This document shows positions 26,854 through 36,594 of a DNA stretch of 64,000 nt, one piece after another. The notes under the pieces were generated by a model. It saw only the letters and a list, made by a program, of their open reading frames with translations. It made no database searches and was not told the origin of the DNA. The stretch is taken from assembly GCA_947500545.1 (NCBI GenBank), contig CANMSO010000006.1, positions 62,001 to 126,000 of the forward strand, given 5' to 3'. Every line of letters begins with the position of its first letter. Positions within the stretch are counted from its first letter, which is position 1. The position numbers and the translations under genes are program-made. Source of the DNA: an uncultured Aquimarina sp. (lineage in GTDB: Bacteria; Bacteroidota; Bacteroidia; Flavobacteriales; Flavobacteriaceae).

Positions 26854-27219
26854 ATGAATACACAGCAAGTAGCCAACCGTTTAGTAGAACTTTGCCGTAT
26901 AGGCGAAAATATGCAAGCCATAAATGAATTGTATGATCAGAATGTTGTAAGTAAAGAAATGCCTGGTGTCCCAAATGCTATAACTTCTGGAAAAGATGCA
27001 GTGACCAAAAAAGGTCAAGATTGGTACGCAACAGTAGAGGAATTTCATGGAGGAGAAGTATCAGATCCACAAGTAGCAGAAAATCACTTTAGTTGCACCA
27101 TGAAAATGGATTGTACTTTTAAAGGGCAAGGTAGAATACAAATAGAAGAAGTAGCCGTCTATCAGGTAAATAATGGAAAAATAACCGAAGAGCAATTTTT
27201 TTATAGCATGCCCAACTGA
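26854..27219 (+). CDS. SnoaL/NTF2-like fold protein
   Basis: A 121-residue NTF2-like (SnoaL/nuclear transport factor 2) single-domain protein: two N-terminal helices (VANRLVELCRIGENMQAINELY), a helix before the strands (GKDAVTKKGQDWY) and a curved beta sheet ending in EVAVYQVNNGKITEEQFFY, which is very typical of this fold. Members include isomerases, lactone-forming enzymes and stress-binding proteins; none can be assigned here. It lies 95 bases after the photolyase and could be part of the same unit. A long perfect inverted repeat follows its stop. Confidence 0.8.
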   Translation: MNTQQVANRLVELCRIGENMQAINELYDQNVVSKEMPGVPNAITSGKDAVTKKGQDWYATVEEFHGGEVSDPQVAENHFSCTMKMDCTFKGQGRIQIEEVAVYQVNNGKITEEQFFYSMPN

Positions 27220-27233
27220 TATTACAGAGAAGT

Positions 27234-27289
27234 GATTTACCAATTTTTATATAGTTTACTATAAGTAACTATATAAAAATTGGTAAATC
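27234..27289. terminator. Long perfect inverted repeat, probable bidirectional terminator
   Basis: Two 23-base arms are exactly complementary around a 10-base loop (27257-27266), beginning GATTTACC on the left and ending GGTAAATC on the right. It lies between converging genes, 14 bases after the NTF2-like stop and 9 bases after the barrel gene stop. The stem is unusually long and AT-rich with runs of T/A on both strands. I read it as a terminator. Confidence 0.75.
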
Positions 27290-27298
27290 ATATTATAA

Positions 27299-27916
27299 TT
27301 AGAACTTAAACCCTGTTGAAAACTGAAATACAGAATGTTGAACTCCAGAATCTTCAAATACATCTGAAATCCCTAAGTTATATCGCGCTTGAAGAAACGC
27401 ACCTATTTCGAAATGATACCCAAATCCTAAGTTAAAACCAAAGTCAATTTCAGAAGTACCATCCTTAATATCCAAGTCAGAAGTCTCGGTTGTGCCGCCG
27501 TCAAGGTTATTTCTACGCTCTAAGATGGCCGAAGTCAAGAACCCAATTTGAGGCCCAGCTTCAAAACTAAGGCCAGGTACTACATAAAATGGATAATACT
27601 TTAGCATTACAGGAAGATAGATATAGTCTAATTTAAGTCTTTCTTCTTCAAAATTAGGCTCTGCACTTTCTGTTTTGATACCTTGAAAAGAGTATAACAA
27701 CTCAGGTTGGACTGCTATATATTCATTAACCGGGAATTCTGCAACCAATCCAATATGAACACTTGAACGCATATCGAGATTGTCTGTATCCTCACCTTTT
27801 ATATCTGCCAGATTCGACCCGAACTTGAAACCCATATGAAAGGAATCTAATTGAGCCATTACTTGATGAGAAAACATTCCCATTAGTAAAGCAGTAAAAA
27901 ACAGCTTTTTAATCAT
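27299..27916 (-). CDS. PorT-like outer-membrane beta-barrel protein
   Basis: A 205-residue protein with a Sec signal peptide (MIKKLFFTALLMGMFSHQVMA), then amphipathic strands with glycine/aromatic alternation (FHMGFKFGSNLADIKG, FNLGFGYHFEIGAFLQARYNLG) and a terminal strand ending in phenylalanine (FQFSTGFKF). This matches the small 8-stranded outer-membrane barrels called PorT-like in Bacteroidota annotation, most of which have no known function. Not to be confused with the T9SS PorT itself, which it need not be. It is a single gene converging on the NTF2-like gene. Confidence 0.83.
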   Translation of the reverse strand: MIKKLFFTALLMGMFSHQVMAQLDSFHMGFKFGSNLADIKGEDTDNLDMRSSVHIGLVAEFPVNEYIAVQPELLYSFQGIKTESAEPNFEEERLKLDYIYLPVMLKYYPFYVVPGLSFEAGPQIGFLTSAILERRNNLDGGTTETSDLDIKDGTSEIDFGFNLGFGYHFEIGAFLQARYNLGISDVFEDSGVQHSVFQFSTGFKF

Positions 27917-28077
27917 AGTTTATAAATTTGGAGCATTATAATTTAAAGCTAATATTATTCATCTTCTAAGCTAAAAACGAAGAAAGATAAACAAAATCAC
28001 CGAATCAAAAGTAAACAACACTATCCAGAAATAAAAAAAAATCTAATTATTGTCAAGGCTAAGCATTTGCAAAACAG

Positions 28078-28962
28078 CTATAAACCTACTAAACTTCTTA
28101 TTTTTTGCAATGCTGGATTTCTGTTGTTTTCTTTCCAAATTACCGATAAAACAGCTTTTTGAGGGATTTTAGGGATTTCTAAGAACTTTACTCCCAAATC
28201 AAATCCATATTGAAGCGAAGTAGGAACAATAGCCACTCCTAACCCACTCTCTACTAACTTAAAAATAGTCTGGGCATGTACCGATTTATGTGATACTGTT
28301 GGTGTAAACCCTTTATCTTCGCAGATACTCATGATTTTATCATAATATAAAGAGCTATAATTTGATGAAAATAAAATAAAATTTTCTTCAGATACCTGAT
28401 TAATCCTTTTAAACGTATTTATATTTAGGTGATGATTTTTTGGTAAAACCAAAGAAAAAGTATCCGTATATACCGGTTTTATTTTTAATCCTTCAGGGAC
28501 CCTGGAAAGTCTTACAAAACCAAGATCTAATTGATCTTTTTCTATTGCCTCAACCTGAAGGTGATTAGACATTTCTTCTAGACTATACTTTATATTAGGA
28601 AAATCTGCATTGGTTTTAACCAATAATTGAGGTATGACCGTTTGCATTGCAGACCCTAAAAACCCTATTCGTATTTCCCCTTCATTACCTTTATCAATCA
28701 AACGAGTTTGTCTTACCGTAAAATCAATATGATTAAAAATGTAATCCAGCTCTTTTCTAAGGTAATGACCAGCTTCTGTCAAGCTTACATTCCTTTTATC
28801 TCTAATAAACAACCTCGCCCCTATAATCTCTTCCATCTGCTTAATCTGCCTACTTAAACCAGGCTGAGAAATAAACAATTTATCTGCAGCTTTCCTGAAG
28901 TGTAACTCTTCAGCCACAGCAAGAAAATAGCTAAAATGACGTAACTCTAACTGATAACCCAT
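28078..28962 (-). CDS. LysR family transcriptional regulator, probably of the hut operon
   Basis: A 294-residue LysR regulator with the N-terminal winged helix-turn-helix (LRHFSYFLAVAEELHFRKAADKLFISQPGLSRQIKQ, residues about 6-41) and a C-terminal co-inducer-binding domain containing IRIGFLGSAMQTVIPQLL. It is transcribed away from hutH with only 82 bases between the two ATGs. LysR regulators commonly control the divergent neighbour, so I infer control of hutHIUG, perhaps with urocanate or histidine as ligand. A TTGATCAA palindrome lies in the shared gap. Confidence 0.87.
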   Translation of the reverse strand: MGYQLELRHFSYFLAVAEELHFRKAADKLFISQPGLSRQIKQMEEIIGARLFIRDKRNVSLTEAGHYLRKELDYIFNHIDFTVRQTRLIDKGNEGEIRIGFLGSAMQTVIPQLLVKTNADFPNIKYSLEEMSNHLQVEAIEKDQLDLGFVRLSRVPEGLKIKPVYTDTFSLVLPKNHHLNINTFKRINQVSEENFILFSSNYSSLYYDKIMSICEDKGFTPTVSHKSVHAQTIFKLVESGLGVAIVPTSLQYGFDLGVKFLEIPKIPQKAVLSVIWKENNRNPALQKIRSLVGL

Positions 28963-28974
28963 AGTTATTAATTA

Positions 28975-28982
28975 TTGATCAA
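28975..28982. promoter_or_regulatory. Possible LysR operator half-site (TTGATCAA) between regulator and hutH
   Basis: An 8-bp palindrome in the 82-bp divergent gap; flanked by a loosely matching TTA...TAA. A weak promoter-like TAATTTAG (29014-29021) lies downstream for hutH. Inferred from position and symmetry only. Confidence 0.35.
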
Positions 28983-29044
28983 ATAAGTATTTTAAATTAT
29001 TAAAAGTAAGCATTAATTTAGTATTACATATTAGAAACTTATAA

Positions 29045-30625
29045 ATGTCAGATACATCTCATCATTTTTTATACGGAGAAGATTATTTAACTGCAGGAAT
29101 AGCATTAAAAATAGCAATGGGAGAAACAAAAGGTCTACTCTCTGATATCTCGAGAAAAAAAATCCAAAAAAGTCGGCAAATTGTTGAAAATATTGTAGAC
29201 AAGGGAGATCCCGTATACGGTATAAATACAGGTTTTGGCCCACTATGTACTACCAAAATCACAAAAGAAGAGACGAAAATTCTTCAAAGTAATATTTTAC
29301 AAAGTCATAGTGTTGGTGTTGGCGAGCCCATTGATTCTGAAATTGCCAAATTAATGATGATACTAAAGGTGCAATCATTATCCAAAGGGTATTCTGGTAT
29401 TGCCGAAAAGACGCTAGACAGAATTCTTTGGCACATTGATAATGATGCAATTCCTATTGTTCCTAGCCAGGGATCTGTTGGCGCCTCGGGAGATCTTGCT
29501 CCGCTCTCCCATCTGTTTCTACCATTAATTGGTTTAGGTAAAGTAATTTATCAGAACAAAACAATAACGACCGCCAAATTATTTGAAATAACTGGATTAA
29601 AATCTATTGATCTGGGGCCAAAAGAAGGGCTTGCCCTAATAAATGGTACGCAATTTATTGCCGCTCATGCTGTACAAGTGGTCACCAAACTACACAACTG
29701 TCTTTCGCAAGCAGATATTATTGGAGCGATGATGATTGAAGGATTACAAGGGTCAATAAAACCTTTTTTTAGAGAATTGCATCAACTACGTCCTTTTAAG
29801 GGAAATATCCATGTAGCATCCAGAATAAAATCACTTCTTAAAGGTTCTGAAATCATGGAAGACCACACAGATTGTGATCGGGTTCAGGATCCATATTCGT
29901 TACGTTGTATGCCACAAGTACATGGTGCTTCACGTAATGCCTGGTTACATTTAAAAGAACTATTAGAGGTAGAACTTAATTCTGTAACGGATAACCCAGT
30001 TATAATTGATGAAAATCTAACTATAAGTGGTGGTAGTTTTCATGGGCAACCATTAGCAATGGCGATTGATTATGCATGTCTTGCAGCTTCTGAGCTTGGT
30101 AATATTTCTGATCGTAGAATATACCTTTCTCTAGAAGGTAACTCTCCGGGAGTTCCAAAGTTATTAATGAAAGATACCGGTATCAATTCTGGATATATGA
30201 TATTACAATACACTACTGCGGCATTGGCTAGTGAAAATAAAGGATTGTGTTTTCCTTCAAGTGCAGATAGCATTCCTACTTCGCTCGGACAAGAAGATCA
30301 TGTGAGTATGGGTTCGATTGGTGGTAGAAAAGCATTGAAAGTAATTGAGAACCTTGAAAAAATACTAGCAATAGAACTTTTAACCGCCGCCCAAGCTTTC
30401 GAGTTTAGAAAACCTCTAAAATCTGGAATCATTCTGGATGAAATATATAAGGAAATTCGTAAGTACGTTTCCTTTGCAGATAAAGATCGTGTATTTGCTG
30501 ATGATATTGAAGCAGGAATAAAAATGATCAAAAACAAAAGTATAATCAATATAGCAAACCTAATATCTCAAAGAGAAAAAGTATCATTGGAAACCCAATT
30601 TTCTGATGAATTTGAAGTATATTAA
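29045..30625 (+). CDS. hutH: Histidine ammonia-lyase
   Basis: A 526-residue histidase, which eliminates ammonia from histidine to give urocanate. The self-cyclising MIO tripeptide Ala-Ser-Gly is at residues 147-149 in GSVGASGDLAPLSHL. The flanking ALINGTQFIAA and NPVIIDENLTISGGSFHG match the active-site helices of the family. Length is standard. It opens a four-gene operon hutH-hutI-hutU-hutG, with gaps of 46, 36 and 22 bases, divergent from a LysR gene. Confidence 0.97.
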   Translation: MSDTSHHFLYGEDYLTAGIALKIAMGETKGLLSDISRKKIQKSRQIVENIVDKGDPVYGINTGFGPLCTTKITKEETKILQSNILQSHSVGVGEPIDSEIAKLMMILKVQSLSKGYSGIAEKTLDRILWHIDNDAIPIVPSQGSVGASGDLAPLSHLFLPLIGLGKVIYQNKTITTAKLFEITGLKSIDLGPKEGLALINGTQFIAAHAVQVVTKLHNCLSQADIIGAMMIEGLQGSIKPFFRELHQLRPFKGNIHVASRIKSLLKGSEIMEDHTDCDRVQDPYSLRCMPQVHGASRNAWLHLKELLEVELNSVTDNPVIIDENLTISGGSFHGQPLAMAIDYACLAASELGNISDRRIYLSLEGNSPGVPKLLMKDTGINSGYMILQYTTAALASENKGLCFPSSADSIPTSLGQEDHVSMGSIGGRKALKVIENLEKILAIELLTAAQAFEFRKPLKSGIILDEIYKEIRKYVSFADKDRVFADDIEAGIKMIKNKSIINIANLISQREKVSLETQFSDEFEVY

Positions 30626-30671
30626 AGAAGTTAACAGGTAACTAAGGGTATTGAGAAAACAGTAAGATTTT

Positions 30672-31922
30672 ATGACCAAAAAATATAAATTAATTGGCCC
30701 AATTACACAGTTAGTAAGTATGGAAGAACTGAGTGTAAAAGGTGCAATTACAGACAAACAACTATCTATAGTTGAAAATGCCGGAATTCTTATTGAAGAA
30801 GATCGTATACGTACCATAGGTGAATTTTCAGATTTAAAAAAGCAGGTAGATACTCTTGATACAGAAATTATAGAATTACAAGCAAGCTATATCTGTACTC
30901 CAGGATTTATTGATGCTCATACTCATATCTGTTTTTCAGGTTCCAGAGCAAAGGATTATGCTATGAGAAATGCAGGTAAGTCTTACCTGGAAATAGCTGA
31001 AGCCGGTGGCGGAATTTGGGATACTGTAACACAAACGAGAAAAGCAAAACAGGAAGAACTCACTTGTGGAACTATTAAAAGAGCTAATGCGCTTTTAAAA
31101 AAAGGGATTACTACCATTGAAGTAAAAAGTGGGTATGGATTATCCGTTCCTGAAGAATTGAAAATGCTTCGGGCAATAAAAAATGCTAATCAACAAACAG
31201 AAGCCGATTTAATCCCTACTTGTCTTGCTGGACATATGCTTCCAAAGGATTTTGATGGAGACCATGAAGAATACCTGGAAACCATGAGTAATTCATTATT
31301 TCCTATTCTAAAAGAAGAAAAGCTAACAAATAGAATTGATGCATTTATCGAAAAAAGCGCATTCCTTCCAACGGATATCTACCCGTATTTTAGAAAAGCA
31401 AAAGCATTAGGCTTTGACATAACGGTACATGCAGATCAGTTTAGTATTGGAGGTAGCGAAGTCGCCGTAAAAATGAATGCTATTAGTGCAGACCACTTAG
31501 AAGCAAGTACAGAAGATGAAATAGAAATGCTAGCGAATAGCAATGTGGTATCAGTTGCATTACCAGGTGCATCTATAGGTCTAGGGTGTAATTTCACTCC
31601 CGCCAGAAAAATATTAAATGCCGGAGGAGCAGTAGCCATAGCTAGTGACTGGAATCCAGGCTCTGCACCAATGGGCGATTTATTAACACAAGCTTGTATA
31701 CTCGGAACATTCGAAAAATTAACTAATGCCGAAATTATGGCAGGAATAACGTTTAGAGCAGCAGCGGCACTCAACCTAAGTGATCGAGGAAGATTAATTA
31801 AAGGTATGCTTGCTGATTTTAATCTGTTTCAAACAGACCATTTTAATGAAATTTTCTACCACCAAGGTAAACTCGTCCCAACACAAGTATGGAAACAAGG
31901 AGAACTTGTATATAAACAATAA
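30672..31922 (+). CDS. hutI: Imidazolonepropionase
   Basis: A 416-residue amidohydrolase-superfamily enzyme that opens the imidazolone ring of imidazolonepropionate to give N-formimidoyl-glutamate. The metal motif DAHTHICFSG lies about residues 83-92, then EVKSGYGLSVPEELKML, THADQFSIGG (as VHADQFSIGG), and the substrate/metal region ASDWNPGSAPMGDL near 325. All four conserved positions of HutI are visible. Second gene of the hut operon, 46 bases after hutH. Confidence 0.96.
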   Translation: MTKKYKLIGPITQLVSMEELSVKGAITDKQLSIVENAGILIEEDRIRTIGEFSDLKKQVDTLDTEIIELQASYICTPGFIDAHTHICFSGSRAKDYAMRNAGKSYLEIAEAGGGIWDTVTQTRKAKQEELTCGTIKRANALLKKGITTIEVKSGYGLSVPEELKMLRAIKNANQQTEADLIPTCLAGHMLPKDFDGDHEEYLETMSNSLFPILKEEKLTNRIDAFIEKSAFLPTDIYPYFRKAKALGFDITVHADQFSIGGSEVAVKMNAISADHLEASTEDEIEMLANSNVVSVALPGASIGLGCNFTPARKILNAGGAVAIASDWNPGSAPMGDLLTQACILGTFEKLTNAEIMAGITFRAAAALNLSDRGRLIKGMLADFNLFQTDHFNEIFYHQGKLVPTQVWKQGELVYKQ

Positions 31923-31958
31923 AACCTTCCTCCTATCAACTCTAATTTTGAATCACTA

Positions 31959-33968
31959 ATGACTACCTTTAAAGAACAAATACTTCAAGGAATTCCTAAA
32001 ACATTACCATCAAAAAAAGTTTTAGATTCTAAAATCAGTCGTGCCCCACATAGAAAACAAATTCTATCTATTGAAGAGAAAAAATTAGCGCTAAGAAATG
32101 CGTTACGTTACTTTCCTGAAAAATGGCACAACGAGCTTTCTAAGGAGTTTTTAGATGAGTTAAATGAGTTTGGCCGTATCTACATGTATCGTTTCATGCC
32201 GGATTATGAAATGTATGCTCGACCAATAAATGACTATCCTGCAACATCAAAACAAGCCGCAGGTATTATGTTAATGATTCAAAACAATCTGGATCCTGCC
32301 GTTGCACAACACCCATATGAGTTAATTACATATGGCGGTAATGGTGCTGTATTTCAAAATTGGGCGCAATATCTGCTTACGATGCAATATCTGGTCACAA
32401 TGACAAATAAGCAAACACTACATATGTACTCGGGTCATCCTATGGGGTTATTTCCTTCTTCAAAAGACGCTCCACGTGTTGTAGTTACTAACGGAATGAT
32501 GATACCTAATTATTCTAAACCTGATGATTGGGAGAAATATAATGCCTTAGGTGTCACCCAATACGGACAAATGACCGCAGGAAGTTACATGTATATTGGG
32601 CCTCAAGGAATTGTTCATGGTACCACAATCACAGTAATGAATGCGTTTAGAAAAACATTAAAACCAAACGAATCTTCTGCCGGTAAAATTTTCCTTACCG
32701 CTGGTTTAGGTGGTATGAGTGGTGCACAACCCAAGGCTGGTAATATTGCAGGCTGCATTACTGTTTGTGCCGAAGTGAATCCGCAGGCGGCTCAAAAACG
32801 TCATGAGCAGGGTTGGGTTGATGAGATCCTTGACGACCTCAATAAACTGTCGGACAGAGTAAAAAATGCGGTAAACAATAAAGAAGTAGTCTCTATAGCG
32901 TATCAAGGTAATATTGTTGATGTTTGGGAAAAATTTTATGAGGAAGATATATATGTAGACCTTGGATCAGATCAAACTTCACTACACAACCCTTGGTCAG
33001 GAGGATATTATCCTGTTGGGTTAAGTTATCAAGAAGCAAATACAATGATTAGCACTGATCCCGAAAATTTCAAAATCAAAGTCCAGGAATCACTTCGCAG
33101 TCATGCAGCTATAATCAATAAGCATACCGCGAGAGGTACATATTTCTTTGATTATGGCAATGCATTTTTACTTGAAGCATCACGTGCAGGAGCCGATGTA
33201 ATGGCAAAAAATAAGATTGATTTCAAGTATCCGTCTTATGTACAAGATATTCTTGGACCTATGTGTTTTGACTATGGATTTGGTCCTTTTAGATGGGTTT
33301 GTACTTCGGGAAAATCCGAAGATCTTGATAAAACAGATCAAATTGCATTGCAAGTAATGGAGGCCATAAAGAAAATCTCTCCCGAAGAAATTCAGCAGCA
33401 AATGCAGGATAACATTACCTGGATACGTGAAGCAAAACAAAATAATCTTGTAGTAGGTTCTAAAGCCCGAATTTTATACGCCGATGCCGAGGGACGAACA
33501 AAAATTGCAGAAGCTTTTAATCAAGCCATACACAATGGAGATATATCTGCTCCTGTAGTCTTAGGAAGGGATCACCATGACGTAAGCGGAACCGATTCTC
33601 CATATCGCGAAACCAGTAACATCTATGATGGCAGCAAATTTACGGCAGATATGGCTATTCACAATGTAATCGGAGATAGTTTTAGAGGGGCAACATGGGT
33701 TTCAATCCACAATGGCGGCGGCGTTGGCTGGGGTGAAGTTATTAATGGAGGTTTTGGACTTTTACTTGATGGTACAGAAGAAGCTTCAGAAAGATTGAAG
33801 AGTATGTTATTTTATGATGTAAATAATGGAATTTCCAGAAGAAGTTGGGCCAGAAATGAAGAAGCGTTGTTTGCAATTAAAAGAGAAATGGAACGTACGC
33901 CAGAGTTAAAAGTGACGATACCAAATCTTGTAGAGGATGATATCCTTGATCACATTTTTCACAATTAA
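31959..33968 (+). CDS. hutU: Urocanate hydratase
   Basis: A 669-residue urocanase, the NAD-dependent enzyme that hydrates urocanate to imidazolonepropionate using tightly bound NAD as an electrophile. Recognisable are the NAD-binding segment LTAGLGGMSGAQPKA, the region YGGNGAVFQNWAQYLL, the active-site Cys in LGPMCFDYGFGPFRWVCTSGK, and SGTDSPYRETSNIYDG near the end. The length is about 100 residues more than the Pseudomonas enzyme, typical of the Bacteroidota type with an N-terminal extension. Third gene of the operon. Confidence 0.96.
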   Translation: MTTFKEQILQGIPKTLPSKKVLDSKISRAPHRKQILSIEEKKLALRNALRYFPEKWHNELSKEFLDELNEFGRIYMYRFMPDYEMYARPINDYPATSKQAAGIMLMIQNNLDPAVAQHPYELITYGGNGAVFQNWAQYLLTMQYLVTMTNKQTLHMYSGHPMGLFPSSKDAPRVVVTNGMMIPNYSKPDDWEKYNALGVTQYGQMTAGSYMYIGPQGIVHGTTITVMNAFRKTLKPNESSAGKIFLTAGLGGMSGAQPKAGNIAGCITVCAEVNPQAAQKRHEQGWVDEILDDLNKLSDRVKNAVNNKEVVSIAYQGNIVDVWEKFYEEDIYVDLGSDQTSLHNPWSGGYYPVGLSYQEANTMISTDPENFKIKVQESLRSHAAIINKHTARGTYFFDYGNAFLLEASRAGADVMAKNKIDFKYPSYVQDILGPMCFDYGFGPFRWVCTSGKSEDLDKTDQIALQVMEAIKKISPEEIQQQMQDNITWIREAKQNNLVVGSKARILYADAEGRTKIAEAFNQAIHNGDISAPVVLGRDHHDVSGTDSPYRETSNIYDGSKFTADMAIHNVIGDSFRGATWVSIHNGGGVGWGEVINGGFGLLLDGTEEASERLKSMLFYDVNNGISRRSWARNEEALFAIKREMERTPELKVTIPNLVEDDILDHIFHN

Positions 33969-33990
33969 AAATACTTTTATTACTTTATAA

Positions 33991-34935
33991 ATGAGCTACT
34001 ATCAAAAACCAAACGCGGATCTATGGACTGGACGACTGTCTGATAATCAATTATATTTACACGAAAAAGTCAAGTGCATTGACCTTTGCAATAGTTCATT
34101 ACAACTAACAACAAAAAAAACATACACTATCCTAGGTTATGAATGTGACGAAGGTGTAAAAAGAAACAAAGGAAGAATTGGTACTGCAGAAGGTCCGGAT
34201 GCAATACGAAAAATGTTAGCCTCATTATCAAACCATTTTGCAGATCATATTGAAATATTAGACGTTGGAAATATAGCATGCAAAGCAGGAAATCTTGAAG
34301 AAACACAAAACGAAACATCCAATTACATTACCTCTCTTTTGCACCACAAAACATTGCCTATTATTTTAGGAGGTGGACATGATCTTGCGTACGCACATTA
34401 TAATGGAATAAAAAAGGAATTTCCCAACAAAACAATAGGTATCATAAATCTTGATGCACATTTTGATCTTAGACAAAAAACTGACAAAGGAAACTCAGGG
34501 ACGCCATTTTATCAAATTGCACAAGAAAGTGATAACTTTAATTATTTATGTTTAGGAATTCAAAAAGCATCAAATAATCGAAAGCTATATGAAACCGCTA
34601 ACGAATTGGGTGTTCAATACCTGGAGAATACAGAGTTTACTATTAGTAACAAAGATCAAGTTATAGCACTTATTAAAGATTTTATTACTTCAGTAGATTA
34701 CATCTATCTCACCATAGATATTGATGGATTTTCTTCTGCCTTTGCTCCGGGAGTTAGCGCTCCTTCTCCGTTAGGATTCTCTACCGATATTGCTTTAAAA
34801 TCAGTACAATGCATCTGTGAGTCTAATAAGTTAATAAGTGTTGATTTGGTTGAACTTAATCCAAAATATGATATTGATAATTGTACAGCAAAACTAGCTG
34901 CTCGATTGGTATATAATATCATGAATTGGTCATGA
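33991..34935 (+). CDS. hutG: Formimidoylglutamase (arginase/ureohydrolase family)
   Basis: A 314-residue member of the ureohydrolase family with the binuclear manganese motifs GGGHDLAYAHYNG, INLDAHFDLR and TIDIDGFSSAFAPG. It would hydrolyse N-formimidoylglutamate to glutamate and formamide, the last step of histidine degradation. It ends the hut operon, so the pathway here is the four-enzyme hydrolytic route. No formiminotransferase is needed. An unclear AT-rich gap of 123 bases follows; I see no strong terminator in it. Confidence 0.93.
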   Translation: MSYYQKPNADLWTGRLSDNQLYLHEKVKCIDLCNSSLQLTTKKTYTILGYECDEGVKRNKGRIGTAEGPDAIRKMLASLSNHFADHIEILDVGNIACKAGNLEETQNETSNYITSLLHHKTLPIILGGGHDLAYAHYNGIKKEFPNKTIGIINLDAHFDLRQKTDKGNSGTPFYQIAQESDNFNYLCLGIQKASNNRKLYETANELGVQYLENTEFTISNKDQVIALIKDFITSVDYIYLTIDIDGFSSAFAPGVSAPSPLGFSTDIALKSVQCICESNKLISVDLVELNPKYDIDNCTAKLAARLVYNIMNWS

Positions 34936-35058
34936 TTCTTTTTTTTTGGTAACATAATGCAATCGTGATCGTCTTACAAAAAGGTAACGGGGTCGAAACT
35001 TATTATTATTATTATGAGGTTTTGAGTTTAAAATAAATTCCTTTTTTAAAATATTTCT

Positions 35059-36273
35059 ATGAAAAATATATCTTGTATTGTATTATTTATATTTTTTTCA
35101 TTCCTCAGTTATGCACAAGATTTTATTTCTATTTCGGGAAAAGTAATAGACAATAACACCAAAGAGCCTTTGCCTTTTGCTTCAATATTTATAAAGGAAA
35201 AAGCTATAGGAACAACTACTAATAAAGATGGTTCATTTATATTTCATGTTTCTTCAGACATGAATACCCAATTCGTAACCATTTCAATGTTAGGATACAA
35301 GAGCATTAGAAAACAAGTAACGCAATTCGAAAAAAATGAGAATATTTATCTTGACCAAAGTATAGCCCAATTAGACGAAGTCATTCTTAACTCAGATAAA
35401 TCTCCAACAGCAAAACAAATTGTTAAGAAGGCATATAAAGCTATCGACAGAAATTATCCCACAGAACCATACATATTAGAGGGTTTTATCCGTGATTTAC
35501 AAAATGAAGATGGTAATTATGTAGAATTATTAGAGTGTGCCGCCAAATTCTATTATAAAGACTACAAAGACAATTATTCACCACAAGTAGAACTTCAGGA
35601 AGTAAGGCGAAGTTACATTACACAAAATCATCCATGGAATAATGATTTCGAAAGAAAAAACTCAATTATCGACTTAACCGAGGATGATTTTATCAGATAT
35701 GATTATGGACCAATAAAAGTAAGGAAAGGATGGTCATATGAAATTGAGAACGTCTTAACCTTCACAGATAAATTAGTCTATAAAATAATAGCGACTAATC
35801 CTCCATTTCAAAAAGCAACGCTTTACATTGATACTGAAAGTTTTGCGTTTGTCAGAATCGAATTAACAAGATTTAGAAGTAAAAAAAGATACTATAAAAG
35901 AAGACTTTCTAACGGGCAGCAAGAGGCTAGTTATAATATAGTATTTGAATACCAGGAACACAACAACAAAATGTACCTAAAATATTTAAAAGAGGAAGAT
36001 ACCTGGCACATCTTTGAGAGCTTAGGATCAAATCATATACTGTTCAAAAAACACCCTAAAAAGGAGTTGTTTATAAGTAAAGTGATCTCTGAAAATGTGA
36101 GTCAGTACCCTTTCAACCAAAATCTGAGTATTAACAAGAGCATAGAAAACCAAGCTCCTCCTTATAATTCAGAATTCTGGAAACATTACAATGCCCCATC
36201 TCTTACCAATGAAGAAAGCAAAATTGTTGAAGAGCTAAAAAAAGCACAGATTAAAGTCTTACCAAGAGAATAA
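35059..36273 (+). CDS. Exported carboxypeptidase-regulatory-like domain protein
   Basis: A 404-residue exported protein. A signal peptide (MKNISCIVLFIFFSFLSYAQ) is followed by a carboxypeptidase-D regulatory-like (CarboxypepD_reg/DUF4480-type) Ig fold: ISGKVIDNNTKEPLPFASIFIKEK and GTTTNKDGSFIFHV, as at the start of SusC-like proteins. The remaining 300 residues form a beta-rich region (YILEGFIRDLQNEDG, YKIIATNPP, ATLYIDTESFAFVRIEL) that I associate with DUF5686-like exported proteins, without certainty. No barrel or receptor domain is visible, so it is not a TonB transporter. Stand-alone gene; possibly adhesion or glycan binding at the surface. Confidence 0.75.
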   Translation: MKNISCIVLFIFFSFLSYAQDFISISGKVIDNNTKEPLPFASIFIKEKAIGTTTNKDGSFIFHVSSDMNTQFVTISMLGYKSIRKQVTQFEKNENIYLDQSIAQLDEVILNSDKSPTAKQIVKKAYKAIDRNYPTEPYILEGFIRDLQNEDGNYVELLECAAKFYYKDYKDNYSPQVELQEVRRSYITQNHPWNNDFERKNSIIDLTEDDFIRYDYGPIKVRKGWSYEIENVLTFTDKLVYKIIATNPPFQKATLYIDTESFAFVRIELTRFRSKKRYYKRRLSNGQQEASYNIVFEYQEHNNKMYLKYLKEEDTWHIFESLGSNHILFKKHPKKELFISKVISENVSQYPFNQNLSINKSIENQAPPYNSEFWKHYNAPSLTNEESKIVEELKKAQIKVLPRE

Positions 36274-36341
36274 CAATATTATACTACTATTTAAGTACCT
36301 TTTCTATATAGTATAGTTGTGCAAAAATATTGCGAAAAAAT

Positions 36342-36367
36342 ACCCTTCAAATAAATACATGAAGGGT
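36342..36367. terminator. Intrinsic terminator hairpin
   Basis: ACCCTTCA (36342-36349) pairs with TGAAGGGT (36360-36367). On the plus strand TTTT follows. On the minus strand a T-run (ATTTTTTCG) follows, so it can end the minus-strand micro-unit that begins near 36590. It also lies 68 bases after the plus-strand gene stop. Confidence 0.7.
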
Positions 36368-36467
36368 TTTAGGGCAAAACAAATGCAACTATTATTCTTA
36401 CAACTATCTCAAAACACTAATAAAAAAGAGTCTTTCAAAGATTTTGTAAAGGGAGTTATTTTTATTA

Positions 36468-36566
36468 TTACTTACGAATTGCATAACTAGAAGCTTCAGG
36501 GAGTTGTCTCAAAAAATTTACAATACTCATAAAACTAAATCCGAGTGTGGAAAATAAATGATTCAT
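36468..36566 (-). CDS. 32-residue peptide from a minus-strand micro-unit
   Basis: A 32-codon frame starting ATG at 36564-36566, encoding a hydrophobic N-terminal half (MNHLFSTLGFSFMSIVNFL) and a polar end (RQLPEASSYAIRK). A very good promoter lies upstream on the same strand: TTTG at 36622-36625, exactly 19 bases, then TACTTTAG at 36595-36602, and the ATG is 29 bases beyond. A terminator hairpin lies 100 bases downstream. The transcript would be about 250 bases. Either the peptide or the RNA could be the product. The rest of the gap 36626-36960 is AT-rich without a gene. Confidence 0.45.
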   Translation of the reverse strand: MNHLFSTLGFSFMSIVNFLRQLPEASSYAIRK

Positions 36567-36594
36567 GATCGTGTGATTTAAGGGTTATTTGGTA

